Below, in pieces: positions 6,779 through 15,568 of a stretch of 42,229 nt of DNA (position 1 is its first letter; each line of letters begins with the position of its first letter). The position numbers were made by a program, and so were the translations under genes. The stretch comes from Microbacterium sp. Lineage in GTDB: Bacteria > Actinomycetota > Actinomycetes > Actinomycetales > Microbacteriaceae. The DNA lies in NCBI GenBank assembly GCA_031277885.1, contig JAITLM010000138.1, positions 1 through 42,229 on the forward strand. Direction: 5' to 3'. The notes beneath the pieces were generated by a model. The model saw nothing but the letters and a program-made list of their open reading frames with translations. It was not told where the DNA came from and ran no database searches.

Positions 6779-8235
6779 GCCTGCTCCTGGCGGCGGATCC
6801 TCCCGGCGCGGGCGAACCAGGTCACCGCGAAGCCCAGGACGAGCGCGAAGAAGACGCCGAGGTTGGCGTAGGCCCACTCGCCGTCCTTGCCGCCGATCAG
6901 GCCGAGGAAGTAGCCCTGCCAGTTGTTCCACGGCGCGGCCTCGGCGAAGGTGTTGATCACGAAGCCCCAGCCGATGATCGAGGCGACGACGAGCGTGCCG
7001 ATCGAGACGAGGTCCCACGCGCCGTAGCGCCCGCGCGCGTCGAAGAGCGCCTCCTCGTCGTAGTCCTTCTTCCGGCGCAGGATGTCGGCGATCAGGATCC
7101 CGGCCCAGGCCGCCATCGGCACACCCAGCGTGATGAGGAAGGACTGGAACGGCCCGATGAAGTTCTGCGCGAAGAACACGACCACGATCGTGCCGATCGT
7201 GAGGATCACGCCGTCGACGGCCGCGGCCGCAGGCCGGGGGATCCGGATGCCCAGGCTCAGCAGCGTGAGGCCGGAGGAGTAGATGCCGAGCACCGCGCCG
7301 GAGACGAGCGTGAGGATCGCGACGATGAGGAACGGGAACAGCGCCCAGGTCGGCAGCAGGGTCGCGAGCGCGCCGATCGGGTCGGCGGCGACCGCGGCGC
7401 TGAGCTTGTCGTTCGATCCCGCCAGCAGCAGGCCGAAGAACACCAGCACGATGGGGGCGACGGATCCGCCGATCGTGTTCCAGGCGACGATCTGCGTGTC
7501 GGACGCCGTGCGCTTCTGGTAGCGCGACCAGTCCGCCGCGATGTTGATCCAGCCGAGTCCGAATCCCGTCATCACCATGACCAGTGCGCCGATCGTCTGC
7601 GCGAGCGTGCCGTCGGCGTGCGCGAACGCCTTGGCCCAGTCGATGCTGTTCACCGTCAGGATGAGGAACAGGATCGTGAACGCCCCGGTCAGCCAGGTGA
7701 GCACCGACTGCAGCTTCATGATCGTGTGATAGCCGAGCACCGAGGCGCCCACGATGAGCGCCGCGACCAGCACGGTCGCGATGAGGTGCACGGCGACGTC
7801 GCCGTCGGCGCCGACCCAGCCCAGTGCGTGCAGCACGGTCGTGGTGGCGAGCACGGCGGTGATCGTGAGCGAGGTCTCCCAGCCGATCGAGGTCAGCCAC
7901 GAGACGATGCCGGGGATCTTCTGCCCCTGCACGCCGAACGCCGCCCGGGACAGCACCATGGTCGGCGCGGATCCGCGTTTGCCGGCGATCGCGATGAGCC
8001 CGCACAGCGCGAAGGACACGACGATGCCGATGATCGCCACGACCGTCGCCTGCCAGAGCGAGATCCCGAATCCGAGCAGGAAGGATCCGTAGGACATGCC
8101 GAACACCGAGACGTTCGCGGCGAACCACGGCCAGAACAGGTCGCGGGGACGCGCGGTGCGCTCGGACTCGGGGACGATCTCGATACCGCGCCGCTCGATG
8201 AGGGCGGCGGATCCGGGCTGGGAATCGGCGGACAT
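6775..8235 (-). CDS. NCS1-family nucleobase/allantoin-type permease
   Basis: 486 aa with about 12 hydrophobic segments. Family marks are the N-terminal RPRDLFWPWFAANVSVFGMSYG, the RGSAPTMVLSRAAFGVQG stretch in TM3 and WETSLTITA. It belongs to the purine/cytosine permease (NCS1) family, which imports nucleobases, hydantoins, allantoin or thiamine precursors with H+ or Na+. Start ATG 8235 has AGGATGAA upstream; 14 upstream in-frame codons are not needed. The stop overlaps the start of the cysteine hydrolase, so uptake and hydrolysis of the same nitrogen compound is the natural reading. The substrate cannot be read from sequence. Confidence 0.88.
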   Translation of the reverse strand: MSADSQPGSAALIERRGIEIVPESERTARPRDLFWPWFAANVSVFGMSYGSFLLGFGISLWQATVVAIIGIVVSFALCGLIAIAGKRGSAPTMVLSRAAFGVQGQKIPGIVSWLTSIGWETSLTITAVLATTTVLHALGWVGADGDVAVHLIATVLVAALIVGASVLGYHTIMKLQSVLTWLTGAFTILFLILTVNSIDWAKAFAHADGTLAQTIGALVMVMTGFGLGWINIAADWSRYQKRTASDTQIVAWNTIGGSVAPIVLVFFGLLLAGSNDKLSAAVAADPIGALATLLPTWALFPFLIVAILTLVSGAVLGIYSSGLTLLSLGIRIPRPAAAAVDGVILTIGTIVVVFFAQNFIGPFQSFLITLGVPMAAWAGILIADILRRKKDYDEEALFDARGRYGAWDLVSIGTLVVASIIGWGFVINTFAEAAPWNNWQGYFLGLIGGKDGEWAYANLGVFFALVLGFAVTWFARAGRIRRQEQA

Positions 8236-8454
8236 GGCTTCATCCTGGCAGGGGTCGCGATCGTGTGGGCGGTCCACCGGGGAATCGGTGCCGCCGAAGC
8301 CCCCTCACGCGGCCCGATCGGCGGGCGCGCAGAGCGCAGCGGGCACTGTGGCGAGCTCCCGTCGGCGCGGTACGATATCGCCGACCCGTTGATCCGGCGC
8401 GGCATTCTGCTCGTCGCCGGGCGCCCGTCGGCTTCCGGGTCGGAAGGATCCTTC

Positions 8455-9828
8455 ATGGACGCCGCGCGCATGCATGCCGCCTCGCCCGAATCCGCCGCGA
8501 TCGTCGACGCCGTGCTCGACTACTCCCGTCGCCGGATGCTCGCCACGGATGTGCCGCTGGACAAGCCGCAGCCCGAAGCCGAGCTGCGCCGTCTGGTCGG
8601 CACGACCATCACCGACCAGGGGCTCGGCGCCCAGCGCGCGCTGAGCGTGTTCGAGCACATCCTCGCCCCGGCCAGCCTCACCACGAGCCACCCCGCCTAT
8701 CTTTCGTTCATCCCGACCGCCCCGACCGTCGCCTCCATCGCCTTCGACCTCGTGGTCTCCGCGTCCGGGCTCTACGGCGGCAGCTGGCTCGAAGGCGCCG
8801 GCGCCGTGCACGCCGAGAACGAGGTGCTCGCCTTCCTCGCGGCGGAGTTCGGCCTGCCGGAGACCGCGGGCGGTGTGTTCGTGCAGGGCGGCACGATCGG
8901 CAACCTCTCCGCGCTCGCCGCGGCCCGCGACCGCGCCGCGCGCCGCCTGGCCGAGGCCGGCCGCCCCCTGCCCGCGCGCTGGAAGCTCGTGTGCAGCATC
9001 GAGGCGCACTCCTCGAACAAGTCCGCCGCGAAGATCATGGACGTGGACGTCGTCGCCGTCCCGGCGGGGCCTGACGGCAAGCTGCACGCGGACGCCGTGC
9101 GCGAAGCGCTCGAGGAGCACGGCGAGGCCGCGTTCGCGGTCGTCGCCACGGCCGGATCCACGAACTTCGGCATCGTCGACGACATCGCCGGGATTGCGGC
9201 GCTCAAGGACGAGTTCGACTTCTGGCTGCACATCGACGGCGCCTATGGGCTCACCGCGATGCTCGCGCCCGAGGCGCGGGAGTGGTTCGCGGGCGTGGAG
9301 CGCTCGGACTCGCTCATCGTGGATCCGCACAAGTGGCTGTACGCGCCCTTCGACTGCTGCGCGCTGCTCTACCGCGACCCCGAGGACGGCCGTCGCGCGC
9401 ACACCCAGCACGCGGAGTACCTGGACACCCTCACCGACACGGACGAGTTCAGCCCGTCGGACTACTCGATCCAGCTGACCCGGCGCCCGCGCGGCCTTCC
9501 GCTGTGGTTCTCGCTCGCGACCTACGGCGTGGACGCCTACCGCACGGCGGTCTCGGCGACGCTGGCGCTCACGCGCAGGATCGCCGAGGAGATCGCCGCG
9601 CGCCCCGAACTGCGCCTGGTGCGGGACCCGCAGCTGTCGGTCGTCGTGTTCGAGCGCGAGGGCTGGGAGCGCGCCGACTACGACCGCTGGTCCGACGAGC
9701 TGCTGCAGACGCAGCGGGCGCTGGTGGTGCCGAGCTCGCACGCGGGCCGCACGAACACGCGCTTCGCGATCCTCAACCCGCTCACGACGTTCGAGGACCT
9801 CGTCGGGATCCTGGACACGATGCGCTGA
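8455..9828 (+). CDS. Group II PLP-dependent amino-acid decarboxylase
   Basis: 457 aa. Fold type I PLP decarboxylase of the aromatic-L-amino-acid / diaminobutyrate / glutamate decarboxylase group. The PLP lysine is K293 in DPHKWLYAPFDCC; HIDGAYG carries the Asp that contacts the pyridine nitrogen, and SIEAHSSNKSA supplies the His stacked on the ring. N-terminal PAYLSFIPTAPTVASIAFDL is typical. The product (amine) is not decided by sequence. ATG 8455 has GGAAGGA upstream; a possible -10 (TACGAT) is at 8371. It is divergent from the NCS1 permease across 219 bases with no other recognisable feature. Confidence 0.88.
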   Translation: MDAARMHAASPESAAIVDAVLDYSRRRMLATDVPLDKPQPEAELRRLVGTTITDQGLGAQRALSVFEHILAPASLTTSHPAYLSFIPTAPTVASIAFDLVVSASGLYGGSWLEGAGAVHAENEVLAFLAAEFGLPETAGGVFVQGGTIGNLSALAAARDRAARRLAEAGRPLPARWKLVCSIEAHSSNKSAAKIMDVDVVAVPAGPDGKLHADAVREALEEHGEAAFAVVATAGSTNFGIVDDIAGIAALKDEFDFWLHIDGAYGLTAMLAPEAREWFAGVERSDSLIVDPHKWLYAPFDCCALLYRDPEDGRRAHTQHAEYLDTLTDTDEFSPSDYSIQLTRRPRGLPLWFSLATYGVDAYRTAVSATLALTRRIAEEIAARPELRLVRDPQLSVVVFEREGWERADYDRWSDELLQTQRALVVPSSHAGRTNTRFAILNPLTTFEDLVGILDTMR

Positions 9829-9830
9829 CC

Positions 9831-9867
9831 CTTCGTCTCGGTCGCGCTTCGCGCGTCCTCGCTCAAC
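9831..9867 (+). repeat. Intergenic repeat, copy 1
   Basis: Nearly the same as 13724-13759: both contain GTCTCGGTCG and end in CGTCCTCGCTCAAC. Each copy follows a plus-strand stop codon. Family-wide recurrence is suspected but cannot be shown from one window. Confidence 0.6.
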
Positions 9868-9887
9868 CACCCCCGGGTCGGGGTGGT
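9866..9887. terminator. Terminator between convergent decarboxylase and aminopeptidase genes
   Basis: An 8-bp stem ACCACCCC/GGGGTGGT with a 6-nt loop in the 74-base gap between convergent stops. There is no T tract. Confidence 0.55.
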
Positions 9888-9902
9888 GTGACGCGGGCCG
9901 GG

Positions 9903-11189
9903 TCAGCCGGCGAAGAACGCCTTCGCGACCGACGCCAGATCGTGCAGGTCGCTCACGCCGGCGAGCTCGCGCGCGGAGTGCATGGAGAGGATCGGGATCC
10001 CCACGTCGACCGTGCGGATCCCGAGCCGGGTCGCCGTGATCGGGCCGATCGTGGATCCGCAGGGCACGTCGTTGTTCGAGACGAACTCCTGGGTCACGAC
10101 GCCCGCGGCGTCGCACCAGCGGTGCCAGGCGGCGGCGCCCACGGCGTCGGTGGCGTAGCGCTGGTTCGCGTTGATCTTCAGGATCGGACCGGATCCGAGG
10201 ACCGGCTGCACGACGGGGTCGTGCTTGCCGGCGTAGTTCGGGTGCACCGAATGGCCGACGTCGCTGGACAGGCACCACGACGACGCGTAGGCCCGGTGCA
10301 CGTCGACGGCGTCGGCGCCGAGGCCCGCGTAGATGCGCTCGAGCACGTCCTCGAGGATCGGGCCGGCGGCACCGGAGCGGGAACCGGATCCGAGCTCCTC
10401 GTGGTCGAACGCGGCGAGCACGGCGATCGCGTGCGGGTCGCCGTGGGCGGCGATCTCGCCGAGCGCGACCACCCCGGCGTGCACCGAGGCGAGGTCGTCC
10501 AGGCGTCCGCTCGCGAAGAACGCGTCGTCCTTGCCGAACACGGCGCCGCGGGCGCTGTCGGCGACGACGGCGTCGAAGCCGCGGATCTCCCGAGCATCGA
10601 CCCCGGCCGCGTCCGCCAGCTCGGCGAGCAGGTCGGCCTCCTCGGGGTCGCCGAGCCCCCACACCGGCTGGGTCTCGGTCTGCTTGTCGAGCGCGAGGCC
10701 GTTGTTCACGCCGCGGTCGAGGTGGATCGCGAGCTGCGGCAGCCGCAGCAGCGGTCCGGTCGCGGCGAGCACGACCCGGCCGTCCGCGAGGGCGAGCCGT
10801 CCGGCCAGGCGCAGCTCGCGGTCGAGCCACGAGTTCAGCAGCGGGCCGCCGTACACCTCGACGGCCGCCTGGAGCCAGCCCTTGGCGCCCGTGGTGGGGC
10901 GCGGCTTGAGCTTGAAGCCGGGGGAGTCGGTGTGCGCGCCGAGCACGTGCACGGGCGTGGTGGCCGTGGCCCCTGCGGGCACGACCCACGCGATGGCGGC
11001 GCCGTCGCGCACGATCACGAAGCGGCCGCCGGCCTGTGCGGGCCAGGCCTCCGTCTCATCGAGGCGGGTGAAGCCCTGCTCCACCAGGCGCCGGGCGACC
11101 TCCTCCGCCGCGTGATAGCTGGACGGCGACGCGGCGACGTAGTCCGCGAGATCCTCGACGTGCGTGCGGGCGGAGGCGGCGTGGGACAT
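9903..11189 (-). CDS. M18 family aspartyl aminopeptidase
   Basis: 428 aa, normal for bacterial M18. A dinuclear metal aminopeptidase removing N-terminal acidic residues from peptides in the cytosol. Metal and catalytic positions are visible: H86 (LGAHTDSPGF), D231 (SGRLDDLAS), E264/E265 (FDHEELGSGS), D310 (SSDVGHSVHPNYAGKHDP) and H404 (LSMHSARE). ATG 11189 has GGAAGGA six bases upstream. It is divergent from helR, with 214 bases between that carry the helR regulatory element. Confidence 0.95.
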   Translation of the reverse strand: MSHAASARTHVEDLADYVAASPSSYHAAEEVARRLVEQGFTRLDETEAWPAQAGGRFVIVRDGAAIAWVVPAGATATTPVHVLGAHTDSPGFKLKPRPTTGAKGWLQAAVEVYGGPLLNSWLDRELRLAGRLALADGRVVLAATGPLLRLPQLAIHLDRGVNNGLALDKQTETQPVWGLGDPEEADLLAELADAAGVDAREIRGFDAVVADSARGAVFGKDDAFFASGRLDDLASVHAGVVALGEIAAHGDPHAIAVLAAFDHEELGSGSRSGAAGPILEDVLERIYAGLGADAVDVHRAYASSWCLSSDVGHSVHPNYAGKHDPVVQPVLGSGPILKINANQRYATDAVGAAAWHRWCDAAGVVTQEFVSNNDVPCGSTIGPITATRLGIRTVDVGIPILSMHSARELAGVSDLHDLASVAKAFFAG

Positions 11190-11337
11190 GAGGATCCTTC
11201 CGAGGCGGGTGCGCGACCGCCGAGGCGGCGCAGAGCACCTTCGATGCTATCCCGGCGCGATCTCTCGATCCCCGGGAACGACGAAGGGAGCGGACCTCGC
11301 GGACCACTCCCTGCTCTTCCATTCTAACGGCGGGGGT

Positions 11338-11356
11338 GGGGCTTGCGGCAAGGCCC
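11338..11356 (+). promoter_or_regulatory. Rifamycin-associated element (RAE)
   Basis: The 19 bases GGGGCTTGCGGCAAGGCCC are, as far as I recall, the exact consensus of the RAE, an inverted repeat found upstream of rifamycin-resistance genes (rph, rox, arr, helR) in actinobacteria and needed for rifamycin induction. It lies 47 bases before the helR start. TTGCGG within it (11344-11349) could double as a -35, with CAGACT (11368-11373) as a weak -10 at 18 bp. Confidence 0.88.
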
Positions 11357-11403
11357 CCCTGCAGGGGCAGACTGTGTGGTTTCGCCCAGGAATCGGAGGA
11401 TCC

Positions 11404-13653
11404 GTGCGCCCTGAATCCACCCCTGACACCGCCCTCGCCGCCGACCCGCAGACCACCACGTGGTCGCCATCGGTCTTCGCCCTGCCGCCCGCGCTCTCCC
11501 GCAAGGCGGATCCGGCTCTGATCGCCGCCGATGACGCCCACCTCACCGCGATCCGCGACCGGCTCGCCGAGGAGATCGCGGCGATCGAGGCGCGCCTCGT
11601 CCGACTCCGCGCCGCCCCCGCCCGCGCGGGGCACGAGGCGCTCGAGCGCGACCTCGAGATCCACCGCTCGAGCTCGCGCCTGCAGCTGCTGCGCCGGTTC
11701 GGCGTCGACCTGTGCCTCGGGCGCATGGTCGTCGCGGGCGGCGCCACGGACGAGACCGGCGCCGCGGCAGAGGGCTCCGACACCGTCTACATCGGGCGCA
11801 TCGGCCTGTCCGACGCCGCAGGACGACGGCTGCTCGTCGACTGGCGCGCACCCGCGGCCGAGCCGTTCTTCGCCGCGACGCACGGGGATCCGGAGGGCCT
11901 GATCAGCCGCCGCCGGTATCGCTGGGCGTCGCGCCGGATCACCGACTACTGGGACGAGGTCTTCGACCCCGAGGGGCTCGAGGGGGCGGCGGCGCTCGAC
12001 GACCAGTCCGCGTTCATCGCGAGCCTCGGCGCCTCGCGCTCGCCGCGGATGCGCGACGTCCTCAGCACGATCCAGGCCGACCAGGACGCGATCATCCGCG
12101 CCTCCTCCCGCAACCCGCTCGTCGTGGACGGCGGACCCGGCACGGGCAAGACCGTCGTGGCGCTGCACCGCGCCGCCTACCTGATGCACGCCGAACAGCG
12201 GCTCGGGCACGGCGGGATCCTGTTCATCGGGCCGCACCAGCCTTATCTCGCCTACATCGAGGACGTGCTGCCCGGACTCGGCGAGGACAGCGTGCGCGTG
12301 TGCACGCTGTCGGATCTGGTGCGGGAGGGACGGGCCGGCGACGGCATGCCGGACGAGCCGGGCCCGCTCGCGCGGGCGCTGAAGTCGGACGCGCGGCTGC
12401 TCGACGCCGTGACCGCCGCCGTGCGCTACCACGAGCACGCACCGCGCACGCGGCTGCTCGTGGAGACGCCCTGGCGCGATGTCGTGGTCGAGCCGGCGGC
12501 ATGGACCGAGGCGTTCGACGCGCCGGAGCCCGGCACGCCGCACAACGACGCGAGGGACGTCGTGTGGGAGGCGCTGATCGGCGCGCTCGTGGAGGACCAC
12601 GCCGACGAGGACGTGCCGCCGCGGCAGCTCGATCGCGCCCTGCGGCAGAACGGCGAGCTGCAGCGCGCGTTCGTGACGGCCTGGCCGGTGCTGGATCCCG
12701 CCGGGGTCGTCGCCGACCTGTGGTCGACGCCGGCGTACCTGCGGATCTGCGCGCCCTGGCTCGCGGAGGAGGAGCGAGCGGCCCTGCGCCGGGAGGACGC
12801 CAGGGCGTGGACGCGTCAGGATCTGCCGCTGCTCGACGCCGCCCGTGCGCTCACCGGGGACCCGGAGGGGGCGCGGCAGCGACGGCGGCAGGAGGCCGTG
12901 ACCGCCGAGGAACGGGAGCAGCGCGAACGGGTGCTGGACGAGCTGCTCGCCGCGGACGACGACAAGGAGAGCGCGATCACCGGGTTCTTCTTCGGCGACG
13001 ATAGCGCCGGGGTGCGCGCGATGCTGCAGGACGAGGCGGCTCTGCCTCGCCGGGATCCCGACGAGCTCGCCGGGCCCTTCGCGCATGTGATCGTCGACGA
13101 GGCCCAGGAGCTCAGCGACGCCGAGTGGGCGATGCTGCTGCGCCGCGTGCCGTCACAGAGCCTCACGATCGTCGGCGACCGCGCCCAGGCCCGGCACGGA
13201 TTCCGCGAATCGTGGACAGAGCGGCTGGCGCGCGTCGGCCTGCGGCGCATCGCGCAGGCGTCGCTGCGCATCAACTACCGCACGCCCGAGGAGGTCATGG
13301 CCGCGGCCGAGCCCGTCATCCGCGCCGCCCTGCCCGACGCGAACGTGCCGGTGTCGGTGCGCGCGAGCGGGATCCCGGTGCGCCGTGCGGCGGCCGCCGA
13401 CCGTGACCGCATCCTCGCCGACTGGCTCGCGGCGCACGAGGACGGGATCGCCTGCGTGATCGGCGACGACCGGCCGTTCCCGGATGCGCGGGTGCGGTTC
13501 CGTACGCCGGTGACCGCGAAGGGTCTCGAGTTCGACCTCGTCGTGCTCGTGGATCCCCAGTCCTTCGGCGAGGGCATCGAGGGCGCGGTGGACCGCTACG
13601 TCGCGATGACCCGCGCGACCCAGGAGCTCGTCGTGCTCGAGCAAGGGCGGTGA
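11404..13653 (+). CDS. helR: HelD/HelR-type RNA polymerase-recycling ATPase, probable rifamycin protection protein
   Basis: 749 aa. UvrD-like superfamily 1 ATPase of the HelD group: Walker A GGPGTGKT at residues 243-250, motif II VIVDEAQELSDAEW, IVGDRAQARHG, INYRTPEEVM, and the C-terminal TAKGLEFDLVVLVDP ... YVAMTRATQELVVL. The N-terminal ~90 residues form the charged coiled coil that enters the secondary channel of RNA polymerase in HelD. Such proteins dislodge stalled polymerase; HelR also displaces rifamycin. The RAE upstream makes HelR, rather than a housekeeping HelD, the likely identity. GTG 11404 is chosen because GGAGGA lies just before it and the RAE precludes a longer frame. The spacing of three bases is tight. 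Confidence 0.9.
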   Translation: MRPESTPDTALAADPQTTTWSPSVFALPPALSRKADPALIAADDAHLTAIRDRLAEEIAAIEARLVRLRAAPARAGHEALERDLEIHRSSSRLQLLRRFGVDLCLGRMVVAGGATDETGAAAEGSDTVYIGRIGLSDAAGRRLLVDWRAPAAEPFFAATHGDPEGLISRRRYRWASRRITDYWDEVFDPEGLEGAAALDDQSAFIASLGASRSPRMRDVLSTIQADQDAIIRASSRNPLVVDGGPGTGKTVVALHRAAYLMHAEQRLGHGGILFIGPHQPYLAYIEDVLPGLGEDSVRVCTLSDLVREGRAGDGMPDEPGPLARALKSDARLLDAVTAAVRYHEHAPRTRLLVETPWRDVVVEPAAWTEAFDAPEPGTPHNDARDVVWEALIGALVEDHADEDVPPRQLDRALRQNGELQRAFVTAWPVLDPAGVVADLWSTPAYLRICAPWLAEEERAALRREDARAWTRQDLPLLDAARALTGDPEGARQRRRQEAVTAEEREQRERVLDELLAADDDKESAITGFFFGDDSAGVRAMLQDEAALPRRDPDELAGPFAHVIVDEAQELSDAEWAMLLRRVPSQSLTIVGDRAQARHGFRESWTERLARVGLRRIAQASLRINYRTPEEVMAAAEPVIRAALPDANVPVSVRASGIPVRRAAAADRDRILADWLAAHEDGIACVIGDDRPFPDARVRFRTPVTAKGLEFDLVVLVDPQSFGEGIEGAVDRYVAMTRATQELVVLEQGR

Positions 13654-13673
13654 GCGAGCCCCGCCTCGGGGGC

Positions 13674-13759
13674 GTTGAGCGACAGCGGTGAGACGAAGCG
13701 CGGGACTCTCGCGAGGGCGCCGCGTCTCGTCTCGGTCGGCTCCGCCGTCCTCGCTCAAC
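13674..13759. repeat. Imperfect inverted repeat after helR (contains repeat copy 2)
   Basis: Outer arms GTTGAGCGA (13674-13682) and TCGCTCAAC (13751-13759) are perfect; inner parts GAGACGAAGCGCGG and CCGCGTCTCGTCTC pair imperfectly. The right half (13724-13759) repeats 9831-9867. It lies between convergent stops and probably acts as a terminator. Confidence 0.65.
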
Positions 13760-13779
13760 GACCGGGAGGCACCCGGGGA

Positions 13780-14796
13780 TCAGAGCGTCGCGCCGACCAG
13801 CGCCTCGCCGAGCGGGCTGCGCAGGTGCATCATCCGCGCCCCGTCCCGTGTGCTCACGACCAGCCCCGCGTCGCGCAGCACCCTGAGGTGGTGAGAGGCG
13901 GTGGACAGGGCGATCCCCGCCTCCTCCGCCACCCGTGTGGTCGTGCGAGGAACGTGCGCGGCGAGCAGGATGCCGGCGCGGACAGGGCCGACGAGCGCGT
14001 CGAGCGCGTGCGCGAGATCATCCGCGTCCCTGGCCCAGCCGGCGGTCACGCCGCGGGCGGGGTAGTACAGCGTCGGCTGGGCCGGCGGTTCCGTGATCAC
14101 CATGCAGCCCCAGGAGGACATCACGGACGGGACGAGCACCAGCCCGCTCCCGCGGCAGTCCACGTCCTCGCTGTGCCGGCGCAATCGCACCCGCACGGAT
14201 CCGTCGCCCCAGCTCACCCAGGGATGGATGGCGGAGGCCATCGCGGCGAGCCCCTCGGTCGCGACACTGCGGGAGCGCACGGCGACATCGGCGCGGAGGA
14301 TCCGCTCCAGCTGCGGCCAGACCGGTGCCATCGCGCTGTCCCAGACCTCGGCCCAGGCGTCCGCGATGACCGCGCGCGCCCGCACCGGGTGATCCTGCAT
14401 CCATCGCAGCTCGTCCTGGCGCCGGCCGGACGAGCGCACGACCATCTTCCCGAGGTCGACGCGCATGCCGGGGAGGGGAGCGGAGCGGATCGCCGCGAGC
14501 TCTTCGTCGGGCGTGAGATCCCAGCGGGCGGTCGTGGTGAGGAAGTCCGGCATGTACCCGTCGGCGCCGATCACGCGCGCCAGCACGCCGAAGGCCTCGC
14601 GGGGCACCCGCCCGCGGAACTCCTTCAGCCATCCCCACGCGAGCGGGTACTGCTCCGGCCGCAGCAGCACGCGCACCGCGTGCGCGAGCTCGTGGCCGGG
14701 CGAGATGCCGAATCGCACGGCCTGGATGTCGCCGGGGCTGAGCCGGAAGTCGACGCGGTGGTGCTCCCACTCCACGCCCTCCATGTTTCGAGCCAC
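13780..14796 (-). CDS. DUF5937 / ArsR-type winged-helix regulator
   Basis: 338 aa. The C-terminal ~70 residues are an ArsR-like winged helix (TRVAEEAGIALSTASHHLRVLRDAGLVVSTRDGARMMH). The long N-terminal part resembles DUF5937, found fused to this HTH in actinobacteria; its ligand is unknown. The start is taken as GTG 14796, six bases after TAGAGT (14803-14808), i.e. leaderless; ATG 14782-14784 is the alternative. A palindrome TTTCGA-N6-TCGAAA (14786-14803) overlaps the -10 and start, which suggests autoregulation and control of the divergent cupin operon. Confidence 0.8.
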   Translation of the reverse strand: MARNMEGVEWEHHRVDFRLSPGDIQAVRFGISPGHELAHAVRVLLRPEQYPLAWGWLKEFRGRVPREAFGVLARVIGADGYMPDFLTTTARWDLTPDEELAAIRSAPLPGMRVDLGKMVVRSSGRRQDELRWMQDHPVRARAVIADAWAEVWDSAMAPVWPQLERILRADVAVRSRSVATEGLAAMASAIHPWVSWGDGSVRVRLRRHSEDVDCRGSGLVLVPSVMSSWGCMVITEPPAQPTLYYPARGVTAGWARDADDLAHALDALVGPVRAGILLAAHVPRTTTRVAEEAGIALSTASHHLRVLRDAGLVVSTRDGARMMHLRSPLGEALVGATL

Positions 14797-14808
14797 ATCG
14801 AAACTCTA
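14786..14808 (-). promoter_or_regulatory. Palindromic operator over the regulator's -10 and start
   Basis: TTTCGA and TCGAAA arms separated by six bases cover the start of the DUF5937 gene and touch its -10 (TAGAGT, 14808 to 14803). It sits between divergent genes, so binding here could control both. Confidence 0.5.
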
Positions 14809-14863
14809 CGGTGCGCAGAGCGGCCCGGCGAGAGTGGGACCACACCGCCGAGAGGACCAGATC

Positions 14864-15220
14864 ATGAGCAGCATCGCCCCCGAGATCGCCGTCGTCGCCC
14901 CCGCAGAGATCCGCCTCGGAACGGGCGACGGGCGACGGTTCGAAGGCGCCGAGCACGGCGCCGGCGTCTCGTACTTCTACGTCGACAACCAGCCGGGGCA
15001 GGGATCGCTGCTGCACTGGCACCCGTATCCGGAGACCTGGGTCGTGCTGGAGGGCGACGCCGCGTTCACGGTCGGCGACCGCACCATCACGGCCACCGTG
15101 GGCGACACCGTCACCGGTCCCGCGTTCGTGCCGCATCGCTTCGAGAACGTCGGATCCGGCACAATGCGACTGATCGGCATTCACGCCTCCGCCGTCATCA
15201 TCCAGACCGTGGTCGACTGA
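14864..15220 (+). CDS. Small cupin-domain protein
   Basis: 118 aa single-domain cupin. Motif 1 is LHWHPYPETWVVLEGDAAF (the two His and the Glu are metal-ligand positions) and motif 2 is FVPHRFENVG. Small cupins of this type are sugar- or metal-binding enzymes or sensors; the exact role is unknown. ATG 14864 has AGAGGA upstream. First gene of a probable three-gene operon divergent from the DUF5937 regulator. Confidence 0.85.
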   Translation: MSSIAPEIAVVAPAEIRLGTGDGRRFEGAEHGAGVSYFYVDNQPGQGSLLHWHPYPETWVVLEGDAAFTVGDRTITATVGDTVTGPAFVPHRFENVGSGTMRLIGIHASAVIIQTVVD

Positions 15221-15240
15221 CCGCCCCAGAGGAGAAGAAC

Positions 15241-15534
15241 ATGTCCTTCCAGGCTTATCTCGACGCCGTCGAGACCAAGACCGGCCTCACTCCCCGCCAG
15301 ATCCTCGATCTCGCCGCCGCGCAGGGGTTCGGCCCCGACACCAAGGCCACGCCCATCCTCGAGTGGCTGAAGTCCGAGTACGACCTCGGGCGCGGTCACG
15401 GCATGGCGATCGTGCACGTGATCACGAAGGGGCCCGCCATCAGCACGAAGCACGTCGGAACCGATGGCGTGCACCGGGACGCGAGCGATACGCTCTGGCT
15501 CGACGGCAAGGACTCGAACCCGAATCGCGGCTGA
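15241..15534 (+). CDS. DUF4287 domain protein
   Basis: 97 aa. MSFQAYLDAVETKTGLTPRQILDLAAAQGF followed by ILEWLKSEYDLGRGHGMAIVHVI is the DUF4287 pattern; function is not established. ATG 15241 has AGAGGAGAA upstream, 20 bases after the cupin stop. DUF4287 genes often sit next to ArsR/SRPBCC-type genes in actinobacteria, matching the regulator upstream. Confidence 0.85.
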   Translation: MSFQAYLDAVETKTGLTPRQILDLAAAQGFGPDTKATPILEWLKSEYDLGRGHGMAIVHVITKGPAISTKHVGTDGVHRDASDTLWLDGKDSNPNRG

Positions 15535-15568
15535 GACCTCCCACCCGCTATCAGCAAGGACACCGCAC

